A stretch of 64,000 bases of DNA, from contig NW_019091361.1 of NCBI RefSeq assembly GCF_001949145.1, positions 3,953,870-4,017,869 of the forward strand, written 5' to 3'. Both the position numbers and the translations under genes were made by a program. The notes beneath the pieces are model-generated. The model saw nothing but the letters and a program-made list of their open reading frames with translations, ran no database searches and was not told where the DNA came from. Positions 38,001-48,652 of the stretch are shown piece after piece. The DNA comes from Acanthaster planci. Lineage: Eukaryota > Echinodermata > Asteroidea > Valvatida > Acanthasteridae. How positions within the stretch are numbered: the stretch's first letter is position 1; each line of letters begins with the position of its first letter.

Positions 38001-39507
38001 ATGCACGCGGATCACCTGTCTACGAGTGTTGCGCCACTGCAGTAATGGTCTCTAATTGTGGATGTCAAAATTACCCTAAAGCCTGATAAAAATGACACTG
38101 AAGTTCACAAAACATCTACAGTATGGCAAACATAAAGGGCTGAACAATCCAGATATATGTACATAAATGTATCAATCTCCTCTGGGCCAAGTAAGAGTAC
38201 CCTATCACTGGTAAAACAAGAGATAGGCTGAATTTAGTTATGGCTTTTGCCCTTACTTGACGCATATACATGTATATATAAACACTGTATACTCAGTCCG
38301 AGAGCTTGCGAAACAAAATTCACAAGCTTACTCGGGTGGGCCTCGAACCCACGACCTCCTGCTTACTAGTGCAGACGTCTTAACCACTTGACCACCAAGC
38401 TTCAATACTTGTCTGAAACGTCGAGTGAACCCCGGTTCTTCTCAGAACCACACACAGTCACAAAAGAGAAATATATCCACATGGTGTCATCGCAAAATTG
38501 TCCATAGTAAGCTTCAATTCAATTCAATTCACATTTATTTCCATATTCGTACAAGAGACTTGGCAGAGTAGGTCACAAAAGAGTAAAACAGCTTGCCAAA
38601 GTCAGCTGGCCAGTCCGAGTCAGGTGTAGCAGCGGGTACCGCAAACAGGCTGGTTGGAAAGATTTCAACTTGGCCCATAGCGTGAGCACATATGGGATGG
38701 CCGTATATTTCCAACAGAAATTGGTTATGCATACTTGGTGCATTCCATGCCATTGTGTGGAAGCCTGTGTGTGGGTCCTTTGTTTTCCCACCAGAGAGAC
38801 GTCACTACTACATACACGTATGTAAAATCAAGTTATCTTCATTTCGTGCACAAATTGGACATCGAAACAGCAGCAAAGAGTACAGTATTCAGCTGAAACC
38901 ATTTTTTTTTTCAAAGACACACCACAGACAAACCACAAGCTACAAATCTTCCTGACTTTTCTTTGAAGCCTGCAACACACACGCAAAGTTTTTGTTTACA
39001 TTGATCCTGAGGCATTCTAGCTACGAGCCCTAATGAGGTCTTCCAAATCATCCACTCTGCTGGACACTCAAAGCACATCTTCTGTACTCTTCGAACGGCA
39101 TCAGGCTTCATGTAAAGCAACACCAACTGCAAAATTTTCTCTTAAATTTCCTGGTAGATGGTGAAGGAAGTACCTGTGTTACCATTTAGCAGCCCCAAGA
39201 TTTGCAACCTTTGAGGTTTTCCCCTGAAAATGGGTTCATTGACAACAGAGCAAAAGGCCTATGTGCACACTTAACATACTTTGAGTTCATTGTAGTCTCG
39301 GGTGAACGGCACCACTACCTCCCACAGGGAGGAAAAGATGACCAGTGCCGTGAACTCCAGCTTGTCATTGGCCGCCACAAAGTCGAACAGGGCACTGAGC
39401 CCTGCCTCGGCCAGCTGCCGCCGGGTGATCGCCTCACCGCCGCCCTCGGCTGCCGCTACAGGTCGCGTCATCGAAAGCGAGACATCTAAGAGAATCACTG
39501 TTGGCAT
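32086..39507 (-). CDS. INTS14: Integrator complex subunit 14 (VWA domain), complete, eight exons
   Basis: Nuclear subunit of the Integrator RNA-cleaving complex (snRNA 3' processing and promoter-proximal termination), where it pairs with INTS13/INTS10. Exons (minus): 39280-39507, 37726-37833, 36574-37084, 35534-35699, 34283-34416, 33369-33493, 33108-33173, 32086-32310; total 1563 nt, 520 residues plus TGA (human about 518). It starts MPTVILLDVSLSMTRP with a MIDAS-type DxSxS at residues 8-12; VILVTDG opens exon 3. Later landmarks are CGHLSSEVQLFP, SSPPVMSRHLVLP, FCVLLHGSLK, SKKKSNLMMSLFEPG, NPVVWIKP, RKLPEKTQ, MLERECTILP and HPDAAMQLTHAA. The exon 3 donor is GC (AAAG|GCAAGC), supported because only that junction keeps the frame into exon 4. 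Introns carry a hAT element (35026-35482) and the assembly gap. Exon 6 has a possible second acceptor three bases upstream. Confidence 0.96.
33912..34085. other. Assembly gap (174 N)
   Basis: A run of 174 undetermined bases inside INTS14 intron 5 (between the exons at 34283 and 33493). Flanking exons join in frame without it, so no coding exon of INTS14 need be hidden there. Confidence 0.99.
35018..35490. mobile_element. hAT-type element with 8-bp target duplication
   Basis: A perfect direct repeat CATAGTAG (35018-35025 and 35483-35490) flanks 457 bp whose ends are CAGGGCTGTGCCAA and, reverse-complemented, TAGTGCTAAGCCAA. The subterminal sequence is rich in TCGAATATTC-like words. No coding capacity. 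It sits in INTS14 intron 4, 43 bp from the exon at 35534. Confidence 0.85.
38296..38500 (-). repeat. tRNA-derived SINE
   Basis: The minus strand at about 38330-38402 reads as a tRNA head: an A box (TGGTCAAGTGG), a degenerate anticodon arm, and a T arm with a perfect 5-bp stem around the B box (GGTTCGAGGCC). The acceptor pairing is poor and the anticodon loop is abnormal, so it is not a functional tRNA. The adjacent segment at 38413-38495 is shared with the element at 25922-26069. It lies in INTS14 intron 1. Confidence 0.65.
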
Positions 39508-41666
39508 GATGGAGCTTCAAAAAAGGAAGAAAAATCTGAGTTACATGTGATGTTGAAACTCCTGAGCGCTTTGAGGGAGAGCAATGTAGGAAAACCGCAA
39601 AAAAAGGCAACATCTTTTTCTCCAAACGAGGAGAAGGTGAGTTTTCTACAATTAACAACCTAGCAGTTGGTTTACACCGTAAGTAGTGAACATACTGGTG
39701 CAATTTCAACTCATAAAATCAAGCGGATGTTTAGTTATGCCCCCGGATATCCCGGATAAATTCTTCAAAAGAAATCCCTGTGAATTGGGACAGGGCCCAG
39801 TATACGACGGAGGAATATTCGTCAGGCCCTGTTTATACTAGGTCTATGTCATAGCGTGCACAGGACATCAAGCATGTCAAGTGTTCTCTGTATATGGAAC
39901 TCTTCCCAAACTTACCAGCGCTTACAAGTAAAACATTAGGCCTAACTTGATTACATGTAGGTTTAGTGTGTCACTTGGGCCTTCGGCTTCATGTAATTTA
40001 CATATTCATGACTTTCAACTTTGTACTGCAGGTTGCAGCACTCAAGAAATCCGCAGTTCAGGCTTCAGCACAATGAGACTTCTTCCTAGCCTAGCCAGTA
40101 ATAACATCCATAAGGCGTACATGAAATCGGTCGTGCATTACAGTCGACTTCTGGCCTGACTACGATTGCAGAAAGCAGGAATGAAGAAGCTGAACTGCTG
40201 TGCACGCCTAGATCACGGAGCATTTGCCTAGACGCAAGACCTAGTGGTAACACGCACGTTGGTCGAAGCTCGATCCCCAAAAGAGTGGCTGCGGCTGCAA
40301 AATAACACGTGTGGCTATAGAAGCCAATGTCACTTCCCGTAAAAACCTCATTCGTGTATGTAGTGCAACTGGCAGAACAATAAGGCAATCTTCATTTATT
40401 TTGCGCCCTCTGTTGATTGAATAGTTTTGTATGTACTACGCACACGGGATCTACAGGGTACCGGGTACTCCCGTTTGAGGTTCCAATGCGGGAAATGAAA
40501 CAGGCAGCTGCGGATCCAAGGTTTTCAAGGGGGGGGGAGGCGGGGGGGGGCCGTGAAACAATAATTTTACTGTTGCAGCCGTAAAACTAGGGAGGTTGGG
40601 TAACCGAAGCAGAACTCTTGTTTTTTTATTACGCCTTTGCCACATTTTATGGGGTTGGGTCCGCCCCCCTCTTTTTTCTTCCTCCTCTCTCTTTTTATTT
40701 CTTTTTATCTATTTATTTATTTTATGAAGGGGGGGGGTGTTCCCCCAAGCCCGCTGGGTCTTGCCCTGACTGGAGTTGAATTGAAAAATTACTGGGAGTG
40801 TTTTATAGAGAAATATGAAGGATCCTTCAAAAATATTATTTCCAGAAAGGATTGTTTCCAAGCGGGTTTCAACTTTCATGGACATGGTTTCTGCAAGCTG
40901 TACAAAGGCAACTGTGCATTGCTCCACGTGGTACCCATCTTACGGAAATGAGAAAGAGCAGATCGAGATGAGAGCTTTACATGCAGATGAAAACTACCTT
41001 ATCTTTTATATTTTTTAAAACTTAACTTGACATTGTACAACAAGGCCTTTCACTCAATCCAGAAGGCCTAGCAACTCACGGCGCAGCCCATTCGTTTTGG
41101 TCCAATTAATTATTCGTAACTCCTAAAGGAGAGTCGGTTTGTGGACCCTCTTATAAAAGACACCATAAAGTCAACAATTGCATCTGATCTTTATTTCGTT
41201 TTAGATTTAACCATGTAGAGAATGCACAGAAATGAAAACGTAAAAATGAATTGCATGCAAATAAACCTCGATCATATTTTTGAACGACGATGCACCATTA
41301 AGATGAAGGTTTAATCTTTGATTAATCTCTGAAACGACGTTAACTGATGAAATGAAATGTAATATGAAGAGTGTAAGCCTTAGGGAGCAAATTCAGTTAT
41401 TTCGTGATCGGCTACTTTGGATACCATTTTTACGAATTATTGACCTACATCTACATTATTTTTAATTCACTGGGTAAACATATTTTCTGTCAACCTATAA
41501 AGAAAAAGAATAGTAACTATCGAAGTGTGCCATTTATTTCTCAAATGGGTATATTAATGGGAATTATAAATTTAGATGAAACAAACATAATTATTTCTTT
41601 TCATCTGACAGAAAGCGTATGGATATTGTACGCTATTTCCAACTTGTAATTGTGCAATACGGGCAA

Positions 41667-41820
41667 TTCACAATAGTGCGCCTCCAAGAGTTTGCAACAC
41701 AGTGGCCAATCACAACGCACCAAATCCATCGACCCTTTCCAAACGCGCATTGGGTCGACAGATTTCGCACTTTGTGATCGGCCAACGCGTCTCAAACACT
41801 TGGAGGCGTACTATTGTGAA
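41667..41820. mobile_element. Nearly full-length palindromic MITE, 154 bp
   Basis: Arms of about 70 bp start TTCACAATAG and contain CGCCTCCAAG, GGCCNATCACAA and TCGACCC on both strands, with only scattered mismatches and a very short loop. Because of the symmetry both strands encode similar meaningless peptides. Confidence 0.85.
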
Positions 41821-43206
41821 ACACCTGTATTAAATGTGAGACCTCACAAAGAAAAAGTACATGTATATTCAAGATCCAACTGCTCTGAGTGAGGCGGGCC
41901 ACAGTGCCGGCGCCCACTGGATTATGTGTTGCTGATGGGGTAGCTTCGAGAGAACATAATATGAAAAGAGTAATAGCGCCCTCTAGGATTGTACTTAGGA
42001 ATTTCAAATTATTTTATGACATTTTACAGCTGAGTTCGGGCGGCTTGCTCTCGTACATTCAAAAACAGCTTTGTTTATTGTTCATGGGTGGGCCGCTCGA
42101 ACGCCGGGAACGTGACCACCGGTTGTCGCTGGTAGTTAGTGACAAGCAACATGCATAATGACGGCGTTGATGTACATTATTCGAGAGTTAATGTTTGGAT
42201 AACTGGGTTGAATTCTTTTCTATTTAAACAGGAACATTCTTTTCTGTGGTATGGAAAATACTCGATGTTAATTTTGCAAAACTTTCTGTTGTCTCTGGCA
42301 AGCGGCCATCTCTCTACTGCAGCTGTTCAAAAATCAAAATCTCACGAGTTTTTCCGTGTGTTCCTGTAAAACCCTGACGAGGGGGTGGCGTGTGATTCTG
42401 TTCCGAGAATTAAAACAGTGCTCTTGAGTCGTGTTCCCGCCGTTCGAGCGCGATAACAAGAAACCCGTGTCAAGAGCAGGCCCGGCGCCTGAACTCGACC
42501 TATGAGAACTGCCGCACACATTCTATACTATACGCATTCTATACGCCAATTGCAAAGTGCTTCTATGAGAAATGGAAAAACTTATTCCTTCTATCGACAA
42601 CACTTGTAGAATTAATTTATTTGCTAATGGCTCTAGGTCTGTTCCAGCAGCGGCGTAGCCAGGGGAAGGTGTGTACGGTGTGTGGGTGTGTATGGTGGTG
42701 GTGGTGGTGGTGGGGGGGAGATTCCTTCCACTGCATGCCAGAAACTAACACTTACTTCTAAGATCAAGTCTGTCGTGCTTCCTGAGAAAGATTCTTCCTC
42801 TAGCAAAAGTCTTCTAACGCTCATCTCGGAAAACACCATGGGCATACGTAGTACAGCGTACAATCATACTAGAGCAGTTTTGCTCTAGTATGATAAACAA
42901 TAACATGGGGGGGAGGGGCGGCGCGGGCTCACTATCTTTTCCAAGGGGGCACTAAAAAGCAAATGAAGTACAGCTTGATCATAGGTTCTGTACATTGCAC
43001 AGATTTAGGGGGGGGGGCGCTTAGGGGCAGCAGGAAGGCATTGGCTTCGGTTTGTGGCCCGCGCCTCCCTGCCCCCGAACTACCGCCACTTGCTACACAT
43101 CACCTGAAACTTCTTTCAGTGTCTACTCATAGCTCCATGGTCTGTTCGAGCAGTGGGCCTGTTTATAATAGTATTCTATCCATAGTGTTCTATTCAGGCC
43201 GAATTC

Positions 43207-44115
43207 CACTGCTTGATGCGAGTAGTTTCACTGCTTGATGAGAGTTGTTGCACTGCGCAGTAAGAGTTGTTTGGCAGCGCAGTGAGTGTTGTTCAGCGGC
43301 GCAGTGTTGTTAAGGTTGCACTAATACGCGCCCTCTTATAACAATAACAGCGCAATCATATCCAAGAGAAAATGCGCCGTCTGGTGACGCCCAGGAAGAT
43401 TATGGCCTCCTTGTTTCACTGGAAATTTAAAATTATGACCACTGGGACAATTTTCTTTTCAATGATTTCACGACGGAGGTATTTGTCTTGATTTTTTTCA
43501 TTAAGAGAGAAAAAATATAAATTAATGACTCGGGGCAGGCGGTGATATGAACCTAAAAAGTAACTTTAAATGATCTTAAAGGGACTTTTGATCTTAAAAT
43601 TTTCCTTTCGTTCTATTTTTAAATTTCAGTTTCTACTTAGAGAACACAAAATAGTTTCGTTACATTTAATGTGTGTGGGAATACATCGAGTCACCTGACT
43701 GTGATGTAGTTGAGATTTCCGGGAATGAGAAGTCAATTCTGACAAAATATTTCTCTTAAGTTGAGATAAGTTTTCAATTTTTTTTTAAAAATTAATATGC
43801 CAGTAAAATATTTTAAAGTGGCATTTTCAGAGGTGGTTTAAAAGTTCTGAAATTCGAATGAAAATGAAAATGTTACAATTTTTTTGTAAATCCTTTTCCC
43901 TACCCAAGAATTCCAGAAGCGGTTACTTTGAGAGGTCAACTTTCAGGTTATTTTTAAAATGGACTTGGTGAGCTCATGTGATCATTGGAGCCTATATCAG
44001 ATCAGCCAAGCAACTCTTATCGCGCTGTGAGACTACTCGTGTCGTGCAGTGGAACAACTCTCATCGTGCAGTGAAACAGCATGCACAGTGCAACAACTCT
44101 CAACGCGCAGTGCAA
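43207..44115. mobile_element. Element bounded by inverted 22-bp repeat arrays
   Basis: At 43207-43312, four to five degenerate 22-bp units (CACTGCTTGATGAGAGTTGT type) lie in one orientation. At about 44010-44115 the same unit appears four to five times inverted. The 0.7 kb between is AT-rich and non-coding. This fits a non-autonomous transposon with subterminal repeats; the exact ends are unclear. Confidence 0.6.
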
Positions 44116-45765
44116 TGTGGCCAGGTTTATGGTTCTTCAATTTAATATCGATCCTTTTCTTTTCAGTTGTTGGTCCAACTGGAATGCCTCCGGATCTCAA
44201 TATGGATCTTTACAATTTTTCTTCAGGCAGGGCTGGATTACAATGGCGCAGACTATCATGGGCATCAATCGGTGGGGACGGGGGGGGGGGCACATGTCCT
44301 AACACTTTTTAAGGTGGGAAGGGGACATCATATTTTGAACCCTCCACTTTTTTCGGGATCCCATATAAAACCATCTGGGGGAGCGGGCCTACATTTTATT
44401 AGAAACCATTTGAAAATGAAATAAGACTTGCAAAAGCATGTACTTAAAAATTACTCTCATGGGGACGGCCAGAACATCGTTGCAGAAACGTCGAGTTGAT
44501 ACTTATGAGATAGTTTCCATGGTGTACCCGCAAACCTACAGCTCATGTAACTTGCAAAGCTTCAAATCTTGATGGTCATTTGCATAAATCGCCTCTGATC
44601 GCAACACAAAACATCTAGGATCAAAAGTCTCCCGAGGCGTTGATGCGTTTGGACTTTACGCTTCGAGTTCGTATCAGTTGTCCCCCCCCCCTTTTGACGC
44701 CTTGCATTATTATAATATACAGCACAGGGTATTACGTATGGCCTCGAGCTTGACCGAGAGAGGGCGCTGTTTCTTAGCTATGGAGGCTCCTTTGGTCGAA
44801 ACTGAACTTCTGTGGTTCACAAACGAGGAAATGTAGCCTACGTGAGGTTCATACCAAGGTCGCTGCGCTGCCAACAAATTGAACACTCCCGATCCCGACC
44901 AAGCGGCGGCTTTTTGATCGATGAGGGGTGCTTCTGCACCCGGCAGATAGCAATGTCGTTTTGATGGGGGGGGGGTAGTTTCTTTTGAAAAAGGAGATCA
45001 TTTCGGCCCTGGAGTAGTGTGGTTGTTAATCTTTGCCAGGAATAACCCCCTGATTCTTTGGGCTTCACTCTGAGAGCAGAACGGATACAAAAATACGGTT
45101 TTAAAAATGCTCCTGAGTGCCCAAAAAGTTGAGGGATGCCATTTGAAAAATGGCAGCAAGCAGACTTCGGAAATATCACTTTAGGGTGATTTTGTTTTCT
45201 GTGAATGTAAAACTGTTCCTTCTTCCATGATTGACCCACAAAAATTGAAAAAGTTAGGGACAAGACAATAATTTAACTTTCGTTTCAGAGCTCTCGGGGA
45301 TGTTGGTATGCATGCTATACATGTATTGAGCCCTGAGCAATGATGATTTTACGGTTTTCAGTCGGGCTAGAATTGGTGGACCGCTCCCTAACAAACGTGC
45401 CAAAGCAAAGGCCCAGGTTTCGGGAATGCAGTGCAAGCACGGTCAAGGGTGGAGTACAGTACGAGGGAAGCGCGGGACAAAGGATAGGGACAGATTTTCC
45501 ACTATCCCAGTTGTTGTTACTATTCAATGCAAGATTTTGCAACTGTTTGGGTGTTGGTTGATTTTACATGCTTTGTTAAAATGTAAATATTTTGGCCTAG
45601 ATCACGTGGACCACACAAGCTCGGTATCAGATCAGTATACTGTACATGTGCCCGCAGGTACAGAAAGTAATGGCAACGTGTAGTTCATTCTGGAGTCGTG
45701 CATCAAACCCATTCATCGCCAAACCCCACTACACGTTAGAAAGGCTCACCGTCACTAAGGGCAAA

Positions 45766-45872
45766 ATGGCTGCGTTGTCCGACGCTTCAACAAAAGTATC
45801 ACGTTATTTGGTCAAGGTTACGTGCTGCAACTTGCAAGTGCAACAAAAAGAACCGCACAAACTGACTGATTT
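45766..45872 (+). CDS. Possible first coding exon of an unrecognised plus-strand gene
   Basis: ATG in a favourable context (GCAAAATGGCTGCG) begins 35 codons plus two bases, ending at a consensus donor (TTT|GTAAGT is the junction, exon end at 45872). The peptide starts MAALSDASTKVSRYLVK and ends EPHKLTD. It lies 6.3 kb upstream of, and divergent from, INTS14. The surrounding 45.3-45.8 kb is less AT-rich than its neighbours. No family recognised and no partner exon identified. Confidence 0.33.
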
Positions 45873-46924
45873 GTAAGTTAACGCTTTGTTTTTGATATTT
45901 TAAGAAATACTTTTACTAAATTGTGGCTTAATTTATTTATTAAAATATTTTGGTCCTTGGGCCGCGCGCTTACCCTAGGCCCTAGTGTAGTGGTGCCGGT
46001 GCCTAACGTCGTAGTATTATGGAACTCACGTCACCCGGTAGCGGTCACTACACACGGAATGGTCACTTACTCCTTAGTAGGCCCATGCTCTATGCATGGA
46101 GGTAGAATCACCTCTATGCTCTATGGTAGGCCTAAGCTGGTAGGCCCTAGCATGGTTTTATTTCATTTGCATGGTCCCGCACTGCCACTTAACTGCAGGG
46201 ACAGGACTTGGGCTGTATCATCAATAGGCCCTAGCTTTTTATAGGCCTAGGCCTACATGAATTATGAGAAGGCTCCTACTACTTCATTTGTACTAGGCTA
46301 GGGAGGCTCATAAATTTTTCAACCAAGCCTAGCCTAATTTTTTTTTCTCTTGAAGTGATCTTGGAGAGGATGTCATAAGAAATATTTTGATGTAAGTTTG
46401 GAGTCCATCAGACACGGCAAAGCAAAGAAATACTGATTTAAAGCAGAGATATTTTGAGATTTTTGTATGTGTGTAGTGCACACAGTGTAGACTTTTACTG
46501 AAAAGCTAAAAATTTACATTTCCATAAAATGTTTGTTCTTAGGGACCTGGTGCCCATGGTGACTATACCGTCACACACGCTAGACCTATCCCAAGTATAG
46601 TGGATGTTGTCTACATTGCATTGCGACTAACGTCCAGTGCATAAAGTCCTCCTGCCACAGTGAAATTTCTTTCAATGGTTTTTCTCACATTTTTACCTGG
46701 CGGCAGTAGCTCAAATGTCGTTCGTAAGTGCCTTGTATCCCGCAGGGGTGTGAGAAATAAGCTTTCTCTGATTTCAGCTTTTTTTGTTCAGACGTTGACC
46801 CTGAATTTCATCTTTTTTGTACACATGGTCTGTACAGACATGACAGAAGTACTGGATGTGAAATTTTTACATTTCAGCTTTTTGCTAGCTCTAAGCTGTT
46901 TTCAGCTTTAATTTGAAGTGGCCA

Positions 46925-47400
46925 CTCTCACCCTTGATCCCAAATTCCATAAATGGTGTGTTGAAACTACTAAATACGCCTGCGGCTGACATATTTTGCA
47001 GGGAATTTAATGCAACTCCACGCTTTACGTTGTGATTCATGAACAAACTTTGTTTGTCTAATAGCAGGCAGTTGCGCAAGCATGTGCGAGAAGCTTAGCA
47101 ACGGACTGCCTCTTACGCATGTCCGGAAGAGGTGTGGGTGTGAATAAGTCACAGATAACCAACAGAATGTGGGCGGAGCCTTAAAGTTAATGAAAATTGG
47201 CGGTTTTAGGGGCCAAGTTTTCTTTCTATGCGCGTATTTTGAGTACGGCACATGTGTTGTCCACACGTGTAAAAGAGGGACGGTTTGTTGCTATGCATTA
47301 CGTGCATGTGCAACTGCGTACTATTAGACGAATGCACATTAGATCGTCACACAGTATTTGTGGAATTTGGGATACAAGGCTCTTGTGAACGACATTTGGG
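46925..47400. mobile_element. Long imperfect fold-back element
   Basis: Left-arm blocks ATCCCAAATTCCATAAAT, GTCTAATAGCAGGCAGTTGC and TAGCAAC recur in reverse complement on the right in the same order, with unequal spacing. No coding capacity. Confidence 0.6.
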
Positions 47401-47527
47401 CTGTCTGTGCCTGGTAAAAATGGGAGAAAAAATTTTGAAAAAAAAATCCCCTATGGCAGGAGGACTTTATACCTTGGAAGTCAGTTGCAGTGTAACTGAA
47501 GACAACGTCCAACCTGGGCTAGGCCTT

Positions 47528-48652
47528 CCCCTAGTAATGATGTGCACGGGATTGGGTTGAGTAGGCCAACCCGACTGGAAACATTAAAGACATTTATAAA
47601 CCGAATCAGACCTAAAAACCGATCTGAACTCTCCAAACCAACCCGACAAGAAATCAGAGCAAAAACCAACCCTAACCGACAAAAACGTAACCGAACCCGA
47701 AAAAACCCAAACGTCTGGTTTAGGTTAATCATCCTTTATTTCATACAAATTGTATCTGTTTTGCACCTGAACTTATGCCAGTAGATGTACTTGTATGAAT
47801 ATACATGTACTTGTCAGACGTAGTCATGTTATCCCAAGTCCCAACGAGGTGACCTGCTCTATAAAGTTCCTGCATGTCTGCAAACCATGCACATTGTTCA
47901 GTATTCCAACTGTGCAATTGTACATTTCACGATTTTTCATCGTACATGTATGCGTGCAAGAGAATCGCTGGCACCAGGAAATATAAAGAAATCACCGTGT
48001 CCTGAAATAACCTTTTCAAAAAAGTTTGGACAGCAAATTATTTTCAGAAACTTTTATTTGAACAAGATTTGTAATTGTCTGTCAATTGCACAAAACATAT
48101 ACATGGTATACATGTCAGTGTGTGGAATCAGTTACTATAGACGTGTGTTCCTGTGTGTACATGGAACTTTTCTCTCTTTTACATGTATCTGCCTCGTTTT
48201 TCCCAAAGAAAAATTGTTCAATCTTCTTGTGAAAAATGTGCAGTTGGCTGAACTGGCTTGAATTTTGTGTGCTATGCGCTACCGCATTTCCGGTCTACTT
48301 AAATTTAGTCGTACAGTTTGTATTAATTTGCTTTTTTATTATGATGTGCTGCATTACTGCCGCTACAACCATACAAATTTGGCTATGTAATCTGAAGCTT
48401 TAAAATGTAAATTCATCACTTGAATTTCTGGTATCAGTTTTTTTGGTTATTTTCAGTTTATTTTGTTTTTTACTGGTACATGTATGGTAGCTTAACCAAC
48501 CGACCTGACCCGACCCGAAAACCCCTTATGCAAAACTGACACCGGCCAGACCCGACTGAAATGTTGGAAAAACCAATCAAACCTGACCCGAAGTCGATTT
48601 TGGGCAGGGTTGGTTTCGGTTTTGGGTCCGTTATGCACAGCATTAACCCCTA
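47528..48652. mobile_element. 1.1-kb non-autonomous DNA transposon with ACCCGA-type subterminal repeats
   Basis: A direct repeat CCCCTA (47528-47533 and 48647-48652) brackets termini that match in inverted orientation (TAATGATGTGCA left, TAATGCTGTGCA right). Both subterminal regions (47555-47720, 48490-48630) consist of degenerate ACCCGA/AACCGA words. The 124-codon ORF inside (47887-48261) resembles nothing known. A hAT-related family is likely. Confidence 0.72.

Larger units (their letters stand above)
39508..45765. other. INTS14 upstream / intergenic, repeat-rich
   Basis: The INTS14 promoter should lie immediately right of 39507; no core element is obvious. Poly-G tracts at 40.53-40.74, 42.71, 43.01 and 44.28 kb mark G-rich repeats. 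It also holds the MITE at 41667-41820 and the inverted arrays at 43207-44115. No gene supported. Confidence 0.45.

Noticed and set aside
38330-38402. Functional tRNA gene
   Set aside because: A and B boxes are present but acceptor pairing and anticodon loop are defective and it is fused to a dispersed repeat; called a SINE.
44838-45263. 141-codon minus-strand ORF
   Set aside because: No recognisable domain, no splice logic, crosses a poly-G tract typical of local repeats.
47542-47784. Arg/Asn/Pro-rich 80-codon ORF
   Set aside because: Encoded by degenerate ACCCGA subterminal repeats of the 1.1-kb transposon.
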